Assembly (NCBI GenBank): GCA_018830645.1
Contig: JAHJSA010000013.1
Coordinates: 62,001 to 126,000 of the forward strand
Direction: 5' to 3'
DNA from: Actinomycetota bacterium
GTDB lineage: Bacteria > Actinomycetota > Thermoleophilia > RBG-16-64-13
DNA length: 64,000 nucleotides
This document shows, in pieces, positions 43,885 through 52,587 of this stretch; positions within the stretch are counted from its first letter, which is position 1; every line of letters begins with the position of its first letter. Under the pieces are notes generated by a model. That model had not been told where the DNA came from. It saw only the letters and a program-made list of their open reading frames with translations, and did not search any database. The translations under genes and the position numbers were made by a program.

Positions 43885-45228
43885 ATGAACGCTGACGAGA
43901 AGTCCTGGTCCCAACTCACGCCGGATGAGAAGCTCGAACAGCGCTGGAAGGCGTTCGTCGAGGCTCCCATCGACTTCGTTAGCCCGGAGGCCGAAGCGGC
44001 CTACCGTGCGAGGGCTACGCGTCTACAAAAGGCCACTCTTCTCCAAGGCACGCCGGACAGAGTCCCCGTGACGCCTCTCACGCACTACTATCCCGGGCGG
44101 AGCCAGGGCCTGACACCGTACGAAGCCATGACCGACTACCAGCGGGCCGCGGATGCCTGGCTCCAATCGAACCTCGACCTCCAGCCCGACGCCATGATGG
44201 GGCCGCTCTTCGCAGCCATCCCGGCCCGGGCCTACGAGATCCTCGATGTGAAGATCATGAGTTGGCCGGGACACGGGGCCCCCATGGAAGGCGGCTTCCA
44301 GTACAACGAGACCGAGTGGATGCATGCCGACGAATACGATCTGCTCATGGACGACCCGACGGACTTCTTCCTTCACGTCTACATGCCCCGCGTCGCCGGT
44401 GGGCTGGAAGGGCTGGCCGGTCTCGTCTCTCCGCAGGACATGATCGAGATAGTCACCGGGCCTGCCTATTGGATGCGTTGGGCCAGTCCCGAGGTGCAGG
44501 AGTCTCTCGAGAAGCTCGCGGCGGCCGGGCGCGAGGCCCAGGCGTGGGGCGGCGCGATGTTCCCGATGCTCGGTCGTATGGTGGCCGAAGGGTTCCCGGG
44601 CCCGGTCGGAGCCATGTCCAAAGCTCCGTTCGACATCCTGAGCGACACCCTGAGGGGCACTCGCGGTCTCATCATGGACATGTTCAATCAGCCGGATACC
44701 GTGCTCGAAGCCTGTGACCGGCTCGTTTCCTTCGCCGTCAAGTGGGTGACCAGAAGGGCGACCCCACACAGTCCTCCGTGTGTGTTCATCCCGCTGCACA
44801 AGGGCGCCGACGGCTTCATGAGCGACGAGCAGTTCAAGACGTTCTACTGGCCGAGCCTGCGCAAGGTGATGCTGGGGCTCATCGAGGAGGGCTTCGTGCC
44901 GTGTCCGTTCGCCGAGGGCGGCTACAACGACCGACTCGAGGTCATTCGCGACCTGCCGCCGGGCCGGACTGCCTGGCACTTCGACCGCACCGACATGCGT
45001 CGGGCGAAAGAGGCCATGGGCGGCATAGCCTGCATCGAAGGCAATGTGCCTCCTTCGCTCCTGAACCTGGGCACCCCCGACGAGGTGACGGCCTACTGTC
45101 GCGATCTGATCGAGGCGGTCGCTCCAGGAGGCGGCTTCATCCTCGATGGCGGCTCCGTGATCGATGAAGCCAAGGTCGAGAACATGCACGCAATGGTTCG
45201 AGCGGCTCATGAGTACGGCGTCTACTAG
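43885..45228 (+). CDS. URO-D family corrinoid methyltransferase
   Basis: The ATG at 43885 lies six bases after GGAGG and gives 447 residues; ATG 43879 is less well placed. The protein matches the uroporphyrinogen decarboxylase-like methyltransferase group (MtaA, MtbA, CmuA and O-demethylase relatives): HYYPGRSQGLTPYEAMTDY near the start, and PCPFAEGGYNDRLEVIRDLP and SVIDEAKVENMHAMV at the end. Cys and His in the C-terminal part (PPCVFIPLH, PCPFAEGG) could hold zinc. It should move a methyl group to or from the preceding corrinoid protein. The methyl donor is unknown; a compound imported by the adjacent transporter is the simplest guess. Confidence 0.82.
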   Translation: MNADEKSWSQLTPDEKLEQRWKAFVEAPIDFVSPEAEAAYRARATRLQKATLLQGTPDRVPVTPLTHYYPGRSQGLTPYEAMTDYQRAADAWLQSNLDLQPDAMMGPLFAAIPARAYEILDVKIMSWPGHGAPMEGGFQYNETEWMHADEYDLLMDDPTDFFLHVYMPRVAGGLEGLAGLVSPQDMIEIVTGPAYWMRWASPEVQESLEKLAAAGREAQAWGGAMFPMLGRMVAEGFPGPVGAMSKAPFDILSDTLRGTRGLIMDMFNQPDTVLEACDRLVSFAVKWVTRRATPHSPPCVFIPLHKGADGFMSDEQFKTFYWPSLRKVMLGLIEEGFVPCPFAEGGYNDRLEVIRDLPPGRTAWHFDRTDMRRAKEAMGGIACIEGNVPPSLLNLGTPDEVTAYCRDLIEAVAPGGGFILDGGSVIDEAKVENMHAMVRAAHEYGVY

Positions 45229-45259
45229 ACGGCTCGAGCAAGAAGCGTAGACCGCGAAT

Positions 45260-45296
45260 GAGGCCGTGAGGGCGGAACACGCGCCCTCACGGCCTC
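45260..45296. terminator. Bidirectional terminator between convergent operons
   Basis: GAGGCCGTGAGGGCG (45260-45274) pairs perfectly with CGCCCTCACGGCCTC (45282-45296), a 15-bp stem between the methyltransferase gene and the convergent SDR gene. Confidence 0.75.
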
Positions 45297-45353
45297 GGCT
45301 GTGAGCGGAACTCCCTCCGGCGGTCTTCCGGAGGCACGGACGGGGTCGTCGGC

Positions 45354-46118
45354 TCAGGCCAGCTGGAAGCCGCCGTCCACGTAGTAGGAGGCCCCAGTAC
45401 AGTAGCTGCTCTCGTCGCAGGCGAGGAAGAGCATGAGGTTGGCGACCTCCTCCGGCGTGCCGTAGCGCCCCATGAGGGATGAGGCGTGCAACTGGGCGGC
45501 GCCCTTGGCCGGGTCGTCGGGCGAGAACGTCCGCTCGAGCTGGTGGATCATGGGGGTCTCGATGGTTCCGGGGAGCACCGCGTTGACGCGGATACCGGCA
45601 GCCGCGTACTCGACGGCCGCCGTGCGCATGATGCCCTGTACCGCGTGTTTCGTCGCGCTGTAGGCCACGTTCCCCGGCTTGCCGCCCGTCCCCCCCGCCG
45701 ACGACGTCAGGATGACGCTTCCTCCGCCGCGTTCAACCATACGGGGTAGCCCGTACTTCAGGGTGTAGAACACCGAGGTGAGGTTGACGTCTAAGACCCG
45801 CCTGAAGGTGTCGATGGGGTATCCCGCGATGTCGGACACGGTGCCCCAGATACCCGCGTTCGGCAAGAGCACGTCGATGCCGCCGTACCGCTCGACGGCC
45901 GCCGCCAGCATCGCTTCCACCTGGGCGGGGTCGGTGACGTCGGCCGCGAACCCGCTCACCCGAGGGCTGGCCGCAGCGACGACCTCATCGAGCGCGGCTT
46001 GATCGAGGTCGACGGCGAGCACACTCGCCCCCTCCTCCGCGAACCGCTTGGTGGTCGCAAGACCGAGGCCCGATGCCGCACCGGTGATGACGGCTACCTT
46101 CTGCTCGAGGCGTCCCAT
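45354..46118 (-). CDS. Short-chain dehydrogenase/reductase
   Basis: The 254-residue protein has the NAD motif TGAASGLGLATTK, the acid after the second strand (LAVDLDQA, favouring NAD), NAGIWG, the catalytic Ser in VILTSSAGG and the YSATK motif. It belongs to the classical SDRs and resembles 3-oxoacyl reductases and alcohol dehydrogenases of that type. It is co-transcribed with the small protein gene upstream from a promoter carrying the CAGACGTCTG box, so it belongs to the putative GntR regulon. Some SDRs use mycofactocin; the insertion typical of those is not evident here. Confidence 0.86.
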   Translation of the reverse strand: MGRLEQKVAVITGAASGLGLATTKRFAEEGASVLAVDLDQAALDEVVAAASPRVSGFAADVTDPAQVEAMLAAAVERYGGIDVLLPNAGIWGTVSDIAGYPIDTFRRVLDVNLTSVFYTLKYGLPRMVERGGGSVILTSSAGGTGGKPGNVAYSATKHAVQGIMRTAAVEYAAAGIRVNAVLPGTIETPMIHQLERTFSPDDPAKGAAQLHASSLMGRYGTPEEVANLMLFLACDESSYCTGASYYVDGGFQLA

Positions 46119-46166
46119 GAGTCGATCCCTTCTATCGGGTGCGTCCCAGTGCGTATGCGTCCGCCG

Positions 46167-46529
46167 CTAGCGCCGGAAACCGCTTTCGAGTACGAGATAG
46201 CGGGGCGAGAGCCTCGCCATGGGTTCCTTCAGTTTGGCCAGCTCCGCCTCGGGTCCGCAGACCTCGAAGCGGGCCATGTCGCAGTGCTGCATGAGTTCGT
46301 CGAGCAGCGGCCCGAGGTGTTGTGCGTGGTGGAGCAGCCCGTCGGCGTCGGCGTAGCCCTCGCGGCAGTAGGCCTCATCGCCTTCGTAGCTGAAGCCGTA
46401 GTAGAGGCATTTGGGCTCGGACTTCGTCTCAGCCACCATCTGCTCGGCAACGGCTTTGAACTCGGCCATCTTGCCCTCGTGGATCTTGAAATAGGGCTGG
46501 ATCGTGCAGCAGGTGTCGTCGGTCGCCAT
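46167..46529 (-). CDS. ABM/dimeric alpha-beta barrel-like small protein
   Basis: The ATG at 46529 gives 120 residues. The pattern CCTIQPYFKIHEGKMAEF, EPKCLYYGFSYEGDEAYCRE, then GLLHHAQHLGPLLDELMQHC resembles antibiotic-biosynthesis-monooxygenase (ABM) type ferredoxin-like folds. Function is unknown; several of these act as small oxygenases, others bind aromatic ligands. It is the first gene of the minus-strand operon with the SDR gene. Confidence 0.6.
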   Translation of the reverse strand: MATDDTCCTIQPYFKIHEGKMAEFKAVAEQMVAETKSEPKCLYYGFSYEGDEAYCREGYADADGLLHHAQHLGPLLDELMQHCDMARFEVCGPEAELAKLKEPMARLSPRYLVLESGFRR

Positions 46530-46614
46530 GTGTCCCCTCCTCGAATTGGTTCCCCTGCGTGAATCTTCTCGCACTCTCGCCGTCAACGGAAGGGCGGAGC
46601 GCCCTTCTTATGGA

Positions 46615-46624
46615 CAGACGTCTG
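46615..46624. promoter_or_regulatory. CAGACGTCTG operator box at the SDR operon promoter
   Basis: The perfect palindrome lies on the minus strand directly after a TTGACT -35-like element and before TAAGAA, so a bound repressor would block the promoter of the genes at 46529-45354. It is also about 100 bases upstream of the mftA promoter. Confidence 0.5.
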
Positions 46625-46719
46625 AAGTCAAGTCGCTCGGGCGTGGACCAGTGGTCACCTCATCGCCGCAGGCAACCTCCGAACACGTGGCGCATCGCGG
46701 CGGCGTATTTCGCGCGCGG

Positions 46720-46748
46720 TTGACGTCGCCACGGGTGGTCGGTATCGT
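46720..46748 (+). promoter_or_regulatory. Promoter of the mycofactocin locus
   Basis: TTGACG (46720-46725) and TATCGT (46743-46748) are 17 bases apart, 77 bases before the mftA ATG. No operator box is seen between it and mftA. Confidence 0.5.
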
Positions 46749-46825
46749 GCTGGAACCGCCCGCCGCCAGCTGCCCCCGTGCCGGTGGGGTACACTCTTGG
46801 CAACTCGACCCATGGAGGATCTGCG

Positions 46826-46945
46826 ATGACACCGAGCGAAAGCGAGTCTCGCCCCGAAGACCTCTCGGCCGATGACGGCCCCGAGATCATCGACGAGATA
46901 GAAGTGGAAGACCTGGCGGTCGACGGCATCTGCGGCGTGTACTAG
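46826..46945 (+). CDS. mftA: Mycofactocin precursor peptide MftA
   Basis: The ATG at 46826 follows GGAGG and gives 39 residues. The peptide is acidic in its leader part and ends EDLAVDGICGVY. The last residues, Val-Tyr after CG, are those that MftC decarboxylates and cross-links to form the mycofactocin core; the DG(M/I)CGVY ending is diagnostic. The usual Met before Cys is replaced by Ile. It is followed after 26 bases by mftB. The peptide was found by reading the frame; it is too short for many gene finders. Confidence 0.93.
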   Translation: MTPSESESRPEDLSADDGPEIIDEIEVEDLAVDGICGVY

Positions 46946-46971
46946 CGGCACATGAGTACCTGAGGTCGCGG

Positions 46972-47220
46972 ATGAAGACCTATCACCTGTCTCCCTGGGC
47001 CCGTGCGCGCCAGGAACGGTTCGGGCTTCTCTTCTACGATACCCGTAGCACCACCATGACCTTCGTGCGCTCGGGCGACCGTCTCGTCGCCCCCCCGTTC
47101 GACGATCGCGCCCGGCCCTTGCGGGTCGTGACGCGCTCGCCGGCCGAGGAGCTTCGCGTGACCCGCGTGCTCGACGGTCTCGAGGCCAAAGGACTTGTCG
47201 TTGCCGCAGAACCTGAGTAG
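46972..47220 (+). CDS. mftB: Mycofactocin peptide-binding protein MftB
   Basis: The 82-residue protein starts at ATG 46972 and matches MftB: LSPWARARQERFGLLFYDTR, a PqqD-like RiPP recognition fold, ending VLDGLEAKGLVV. MftB binds the MftA leader and delivers it to MftC. The end overlaps the mftC start by 26 bases. Confidence 0.88.
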   Translation: MKTYHLSPWARARQERFGLLFYDTRSTTMTFVRSGDRLVAPPFDDRARPLRVVTRSPAEELRVTRVLDGLEAKGLVVAAEPE

Positions 47221-48271
47221 CGAGCGCCTGGCGGCGCCGGTCAACGTCACCTGGGAGATCACGGACCGCTGCAACCTCGGATGCCGGCACTGCCTGTCCG
47301 CAGATCTGCGGCGTGGGAGCGGGGGGGAGCTCGATCGGCGACGTTGCGAAGCGCTGATCGATGAGTTGGCGGCGCTGCAGGTGTTCCAGATCAACTTCGG
47401 CGGCGGCGAGCCCTTCCTGCGCCCGGACTTCATGGATATCCTCCGCTACGCGCAGACGAAGGGCATCGTCACGTGCGTGAGCACCAACGGAACGATGCTC
47501 ACGCCGGAGCTGGTGGACGAACTCGTGGGCATGGAACTGCTCTTTCTGCAGGTGAGCCTGGATGGAGCCCAGGCCGCGACGAACGACGCCATCCGAGGTG
47601 AGGGCACCTTCGAACGGATCCTGGAGGGTGTGTCGCTGCTCTCCCGATGTTCGTTCCCCGATCTGAGCCTCAACATGGTGGTCACCAGCGTGAACTTCGA
47701 AGAGATCGGAGAGTTCCACCGGTTGGCCGGCTCGTTCGGGGCGCGCACGCGCCTCTCCCGCTTCCGTCCCTCGGGCGACGGGTCGCGCGTGTGGGATCGA
47801 TACCGGTTGAGCCGGGAACAACTCGCCTGGTTGTCCGGCTTCTTGGGAGAGAACCCGGGGATCCTCACCGGCGACTCCTTCTTCTCTCTCACAAACGCCG
47901 ACCGCCGGACGCAGGGGCTGCGCACCTGCGGTGCGGCCCGCATGACCTGTGCCGTAGGCCCCGACGGAAGCGTTTTCCCCTGTGCCTTCCTTTGCGACCC
48001 GGCTTTCCTGGCCGGGAACGTCGTGGAGGAATCCCTCGGCGCCATCTTCGAGCACGCCCCCATCATGCAGACGCTCCGAGATCTCGAAGTCGAGCCCTGC
48101 CGGACGTGCGACCGGTTCGCGTTGTGTAACGGCGGGTGTCCCGCGGTGGCCTACTTCGTCACCGATTCCCTGGGTCTGCCCGATCCTGAGTGTCTGCGCG
48201 TGGCGCTGCCTCGAGCGGGCGGCGCTCTGCCGGAGCACTCGCCGGCCCCCGAGCGCGCGGAGGTTGCGTGA
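47195..48271 (+). CDS. mftC: Mycofactocin radical SAM maturase MftC
   Basis: The frame can start at TTG 47195 or TTG 47201, within the end of mftB, giving up to 358 residues. The radical SAM cluster motif is C-x3-C-x2-C (TDRCNLGCRHCLSADL). The C-terminal auxiliary cluster region has the Cys pattern LRTCGAARMTCAVGPDGSVFPC followed by CRTCDRFALCNGGCPA, as in SPASM proteins. MftC decarboxylates the C-terminal Tyr of MftA and forms the Val-Tyr cross-link. Its stop overlaps the next ATG by one base. Confidence 0.92.
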   Translation: MSLPQNLSSERLAAPVNVTWEITDRCNLGCRHCLSADLRRGSGGELDRRRCEALIDELAALQVFQINFGGGEPFLRPDFMDILRYAQTKGIVTCVSTNGTMLTPELVDELVGMELLFLQVSLDGAQAATNDAIRGEGTFERILEGVSLLSRCSFPDLSLNMVVTSVNFEEIGEFHRLAGSFGARTRLSRFRPSGDGSRVWDRYRLSREQLAWLSGFLGENPGILTGDSFFSLTNADRRTQGLRTCGAARMTCAVGPDGSVFPCAFLCDPAFLAGNVVEESLGAIFEHAPIMQTLRDLEVEPCRTCDRFALCNGGCPAVAYFVTDSLGLPDPECLRVALPRAGGALPEHSPAPERAEVA

Positions 48272-50220
48272 TGCAGTTCCCCCTCTTGTTCTCTCCGCTG
48301 CGCATCGGCCGGGTCGAGGTGCCCAACCGGATCTCGTTCTCGGCGCACCTCACCAACCTGGCGGAGCACGGTCTGCCCACCGACCGACTCACTCACTACC
48401 TCGCCGCCCGCGCCCGGGGGGGCGCCGGCCTCATCATCACCGAGGAGCAGTCGGTGCACCCCACCGACCGGGCCTACGAGCACCTCATCGAGGCCTTCCT
48501 TCCGGAGGTCGTGGCGGAGTACCGAAAGCTAACCCGGGCTGTGCACGAGTTCGACACGCGCATCTTCGCCCAGCTGAACCACAACGGGCAGCAGTGCAGC
48601 GGTCATCTCTCTCGGCTGCCGGTGTGGGCGCCCTCGGCCGTGCCCGATGTCCTGTACCGGGAAGTGCCCAAGGTCATGGAGCCCGAGGACATCGCCGAGG
48701 TGATCGAGTACTTCCAGCGCTCCGCGGTGCACGTGCGCGAAGGGGGCTTCGACGGCGTGGAACTGCAGTTCGGACACAGCTCTCTGGCCCGGCAGTTCAT
48801 GTCGCCCCTCACCAACTACCGCGACGACGAGTACGGGGGCGACGCGGAGAAGCGGCTGCGTTTTCCGCTGGAGCTGGTCGCTGCTGTGCGCGGGGCGCTC
48901 GGCTCGGACTACACGTTGGGCGTGCGCCTCTGCGCCGACGAATTGATCCCGGGCGGACTCACCCTCGACGACGCCAAGGTGATCGCCCAGCGGATGGAAG
49001 CCACCGGTCACCTTGACTTCATCAACCTCACCCTCTCCACCTTCTACAACCTCTACCTGGTGGGCGGCACCATGCATCTGCCCCTGGGGTATACGGTGCC
49101 GCTCGCGGCCGGCGTCAAGGAAGCAGTCTCTCTGCCGGTGTTCGCCACCGGCCGCATCAACGACCCGGCCCTGGCCGAACGGGTGCTGGCCGACGGCCAG
49201 GCCGACATGATCGGCGTGGTGCGCGGGCAGATCGCCGACCCCGACTTCGCGCGCAAGGCTCGGGACGGTCGAACCGACGACATCCGCTACTGCATCGCCT
49301 GCAATCAGAACTGTTACGGCCGAGTGGGACTCAACCGCTCCATCGGCTGTGTGCAGAACCCAGCGGTGGGCGCGGAGGCCGCCGAGGGCGAGCGCCTGCT
49401 CAAGCCCACGCGGAACCGCAAGCGCGTGATGGTGGTGGGTGGCGGTCCAGCCGGTATGTGGGCCGCGAAAGTCGCGGCGCTGCGGGGGCATGACGTCACC
49501 CTGTACGAGAAGGGCGACGAATTGGGTGGTCAGGTGCTGATCGCCGCCAAGGGAGCCGGTCGCGACGAGTTCGGCGTGATCGTGCGGAACGAACGCAACC
49601 AGCTTGAGCGGGCGGGCGTGTCGGTGGTCCTCGACACCGAGGTGACGCTGGAACTTGTGGCCGAGGTCAGGCCCGCCGCGGTCATCGTGGCCACGGGGTC
49701 CCGGCCGAAGACCTGCCCGGTCGCCGGAGGCGACGGGCCGGACGTGGTGAACGTCTGGCAGGTGCTGCGCGACGAGGTGACCCTGGGGGAGCGGGTGGCG
49801 CTGATCGACTACGACGGGCACCACCAGGCCACGGCGACCGCCGAGGCGCTCGCCGACCGCGGCAAGACCGTGCACGTGGTGACCTCCAGCCTGTTCGTAG
49901 GCTCGGAGTTGGGCCCCTCCCAAGACCTCTACCTCTCGCGCCAGCGCCTCCTGCAGAAGGGAGTGGCTTTCACCCCCGACTTCGCGGTCATGGAGATCAA
50001 GGGCACCGAGATCCACGGCTTCAATGTGTACTCCAACGAGTGGGACGTCCTCAGCCCCTACGACAGCGTGGTGACCGCCATGGGCAACGACGCCGACGAC
50101 TCCCTCTACTTCGCCCTGAAGGGAGTGGTGCCCGAGCTCTACCGGGTGGGCGACTGCGTGGCGCCCCGCAAGGTGGATATGGCCATCCTCGAGGGGTACG
50201 CGGCCGGCAAGCGGGTATGA
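48271..50220 (+). CDS. Mycofactocin-associated OYE/FadH-type flavin Fe-S oxidoreductase
   Basis: The ATG at 48271 gives 649 residues. The N-terminal half is an FMN barrel of the old yellow enzyme family (FSPLRIGRVEVPNRISFSAH, FAQLNHNGQQCSG, HSSLARQFMSPLTNYRDDEYGG). Next come the 4Fe-4S cysteines (CIACNQNCYGR and GCVQNP), then an FAD/NAD domain (VMVVGGGPAGMWAAKVAALR). This is the layout of 2,4-dienoyl-CoA reductase (FadH), trimethylamine dehydrogenase and the OYE-type enzymes known to accompany mycofactocin genes. It is translated with mftC and the ETF genes. Reduction of mycofactocin or of a substrate with electrons from ETF is plausible; neither is shown by the sequence. Confidence 0.85.
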   Translation: MQFPLLFSPLRIGRVEVPNRISFSAHLTNLAEHGLPTDRLTHYLAARARGGAGLIITEEQSVHPTDRAYEHLIEAFLPEVVAEYRKLTRAVHEFDTRIFAQLNHNGQQCSGHLSRLPVWAPSAVPDVLYREVPKVMEPEDIAEVIEYFQRSAVHVREGGFDGVELQFGHSSLARQFMSPLTNYRDDEYGGDAEKRLRFPLELVAAVRGALGSDYTLGVRLCADELIPGGLTLDDAKVIAQRMEATGHLDFINLTLSTFYNLYLVGGTMHLPLGYTVPLAAGVKEAVSLPVFATGRINDPALAERVLADGQADMIGVVRGQIADPDFARKARDGRTDDIRYCIACNQNCYGRVGLNRSIGCVQNPAVGAEAAEGERLLKPTRNRKRVMVVGGGPAGMWAAKVAALRGHDVTLYEKGDELGGQVLIAAKGAGRDEFGVIVRNERNQLERAGVSVVLDTEVTLELVAEVRPAAVIVATGSRPKTCPVAGGDGPDVVNVWQVLRDEVTLGERVALIDYDGHHQATATAEALADRGKTVHVVTSSLFVGSELGPSQDLYLSRQRLLQKGVAFTPDFAVMEIKGTEIHGFNVYSNEWDVLSPYDSVVTAMGNDADDSLYFALKGVVPELYRVGDCVAPRKVDMAILEGYAAGKRV

Positions 50221-51299
50221 GCGGCGGCGCGAACGTCCTGGCGGTGCTCGTGCCCGGGGTCGAGGGGCGCGACGACGCCTCCGCCGTGCTCCTGGCCGAG
50301 GCAGGGCGTGTCGCCCATGCACTGGGCGGCGAGGTGACCGCCGTGGGGCTGGGGCCCGGCGGTGGCGACCCTTCTGGCTCGGGCGGTCCTTTCGATGTCG
50401 AGCCGTGCGTGCGGACGCTGGCCGCCCATGTGGGTGCGCTGCGACCCCGCACTGTCCTGATGCTCGACGGCGACCTGAGCCGTGAGCTCGCCCCCCGCCT
50501 GGCTCTGGCGTGCGGCAGCTCCGCGCTCGTCGGCTGCACGGGGGTCGCCGTCATGGACGGCGCCGTGACCTACTCGAAACCGGCGTACGGCGGCTGGCTC
50601 GAGGAAGAGCTGACCTACGCCGCGGGGTCTCTCGAGGTGGTGACACTCGACCGAGGAGCTCTTTCACTCGCGGCGCCCGGCGCGACGGACGCCTCGACGG
50701 ACGCCTCGACGGATGTCTCAACGGACGCCTCGACGGCGGGGGCGCCGGTCACGATGCTGGAGGTTGGTCGGGGGGCAGGCGCGCGGGCGATCCGTCACGT
50801 CGAGACGCGCCCCCCCGACTACCGCACCGTCGACATCGTGCACGCGAAGCGGATCGTGGCGGTGGGCATGGGAGTGGTCGCCCCGCTGACTCTGTCGGGC
50901 GGCGCGGATGAGGCGGATGGCTTGGATGGGGCTGGCGGTGCGGACGAGTCGGGCGCTGACGGCGAGGGACTGATGGTCTACGTGGAGGAGTTGGCCGCCC
51001 TGCTGGAAGCCTCCATCGCAGCCACCCGTCCGGTCGTGGACGAGGGGCGGCTTCCCAAGGAGCGCCTGGTGGGTCAGACGGGACGTACGGTAGCTCCGGA
51101 ACTCTATCTGGCTCTGGGTATCTCTGGGTCGCCGCACCACGTCGCCGGCATCCAGGGGGCCGAGACCATCCTCGCGGTGGACCGGGACCCCGCCGCCCCC
51201 GTGTTCCAGTTCGCGGACGCCGGCTATGTGGCCGACCTCCATCGGGTCCTGCCCGCACTCATCCGGCGCATCGAGGAGTGGCGCGATGGCCGCGACTGA
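50217..51299 (+). CDS. etfA: Electron transfer flavoprotein alpha subunit
   Basis: The start overlaps the previous stop (ATGA), giving 360 residues. The C-terminal FAD domain is unmistakable: LVGQTGRTVAPELYLALGIS, HHVAGIQGAETILAVDRD, and APVFQFADAGYVADLHRVLP. The N-terminal domain is shorter than usual. Two low-complexity linkers (TDASTDASTDVSTDAST near residue 160, and a Gly/Asp/Ala segment near residue 230) interrupt it; they are unusual for this family. With the beta subunit it should carry single electrons between flavin dehydrogenases and the quinone reductase. Confidence 0.9.
   Translation: MSGGANVLAVLVPGVEGRDDASAVLLAEAGRVAHALGGEVTAVGLGPGGGDPSGSGGPFDVEPCVRTLAAHVGALRPRTVLMLDGDLSRELAPRLALACGSSALVGCTGVAVMDGAVTYSKPAYGGWLEEELTYAAGSLEVVTLDRGALSLAAPGATDASTDASTDVSTDASTAGAPVTMLEVGRGAGARAIRHVETRPPDYRTVDIVHAKRIVAVGMGVVAPLTLSGGADEADGLDGAGGADESGADGEGLMVYVEELAALLEASIAATRPVVDEGRLPKERLVGQTGRTVAPELYLALGISGSPHHVAGIQGAETILAVDRDPAAPVFQFADAGYVADLHRVLPALIRRIEEWRDGRD
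50685..50732 (+). repeat. Four 12-bp tandem repeats in the ETF alpha gene
   Basis: The unit ACGGACGCCTCG occurs four times, with the third copy changed at three positions. It encodes a TDAS repeat and lies in a linker, so copy number may vary without changing the frame. Confidence 0.85.
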
Positions 51300-52587
51300 G
51301 TTCGACGCGGTCGTCGTCGGTGCCGGGCCGGCCGGCTCCATCGCTGCTCTCACTCTCTCGCAGAAGGGCGTCAAGACGCTGCTTCTGGAGCGCGGTGAGC
51401 GCCCGGGCGCCAAGAACATGTTCGGCGGTACCCTGGCCTGGTGTCCCGCGCCGGAGGAGCTAATCCCCGGCTTCTGGGAGAAGGCTCCCTGGGAGCGCGA
51501 GGTGGTCAGGCGGGTGTTGACCGTGGTGGCGGAGACGTCGGCCACATCGATGGTGTTCCGCTCCGACGATGTCGACCGGCCCTTCCGGGGCCGGGTCACT
51601 CTCTTCCGCCCCGCGTTCGACGCGTGGCTGGCCGCCCAGGCGCAGGCGGCCGGGGTCACTGTGGTGTGCGGCTGCACCGTCGAGGGTCTCGTGGTGTGCG
51701 GGGGCCGCGTGTGCGGGGTGCGGGTGGGCGGGTCGGACGGCGTGGTGGAAGCGCCACTGGTCGTAGCGGGCGACGGCGCCCTCTCCTTCCTCGCCCAGGA
51801 AGCGGGTCTCCATGCCGGCGTGCACGCGGAGCAGATGGCTGTGGGGGTCCGCGCGCTCTATGCACTTGAGGAGGACGAGATCGACGGCCGTTTCGGTCTT
51901 GTACGCGGGCAGGGAGCCACCAACGAATACTTGGGCGGCACCGAGGGCGTGCGCGGCGGCGGCTTCGTCTACACCCAGACCGAGAGCCTCTCGGTGGGTC
52001 TCGTGCTCCACCTGGATTCGCTGAAGACCCGCGGGTTCGCTCCCTACGATCTCCTGGAGCGGTTCGTGGGCTCGGTGCACGTGGCACCGCTGCTCCGTGG
52101 GGCTCAGCTCGTGGAGTATTCGGCACATCTTCTGCCCGAAGCGGGCCTGTCTATGGTGCCCCGGCTTTCGACGAGTGGGTTCCTGGTGGCAGGGGACGCC
52201 GGCGGTCTGTGCTACACCAACGGCCTGACCCAGGAGGGCATGAACCTGGCGATGACCTCCGGCCACCTGGCCGGGCTTGTGGGTGCAGAGGCGCTCGAGG
52301 TGGGAGATGTGTCGGCCGCCCGCCTGGCGGCGTACGACCGGCGTCTGCGCGAAAGCTTCGTACTTCGCGACCTGAAGACCTACGATCGGGCGATCAAGCT
52401 CTTGCGGCGCGACCGCTTGTTCTCCGACTACCCCGAGGTGGTGGGGGCGATCATGGAGCAGCTCTACGCGTCCGACGGCGCACCGAAGCGCAGGGTCGGC
52501 TCCATCGCTCGCGGTGCCCTTCGCGACCGCATCCCGATCCGCGAGACGTTGGCCGATCTGATCCGGATAGGGAGGTCGTACCTGTGA
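51286..52587 (+). CDS. fixC: FixC/ETF-quinone oxidoreductase-like flavoprotein
   Basis: The ATG at 51286 overlaps the ETF alpha gene by 14 bases and gives 433 residues. The FAD motif (FDAVVVGAGPAGSIAALTLSQ) is at the N terminus and the second flavin motif is GFLVAGDAGGLCYTNGLTQEG. The RPGAKNMFGG segment matches FixC and ETF-QO. It should take electrons from ETF and, with FixX, pass them to quinone. It is not fused to the Fe-S domain, unlike the mitochondrial enzyme. Confidence 0.88.
   Translation: MAATEFDAVVVGAGPAGSIAALTLSQKGVKTLLLERGERPGAKNMFGGTLAWCPAPEELIPGFWEKAPWEREVVRRVLTVVAETSATSMVFRSDDVDRPFRGRVTLFRPAFDAWLAAQAQAAGVTVVCGCTVEGLVVCGGRVCGVRVGGSDGVVEAPLVVAGDGALSFLAQEAGLHAGVHAEQMAVGVRALYALEEDEIDGRFGLVRGQGATNEYLGGTEGVRGGGFVYTQTESLSVGLVLHLDSLKTRGFAPYDLLERFVGSVHVAPLLRGAQLVEYSAHLLPEAGLSMVPRLSTSGFLVAGDAGGLCYTNGLTQEGMNLAMTSGHLAGLVGAEALEVGDVSAARLAAYDRRLRESFVLRDLKTYDRAIKLLRRDRLFSDYPEVVGAIMEQLYASDGAPKRRVGSIARGALRDRIPIRETLADLIRIGRSYL

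Noticed and set aside
46642-46657. GACC-AGT-GGTC as an operator for a mycofactocin regulator
   Set aside because: Only four-base arms, and no mftR gene is in the window.
46655-50322. Long open frames antisense to mftC and the OYE-type gene
   Set aside because: Low-complexity Arg/His-rich translations with no domain, opposite genes with clear motifs.
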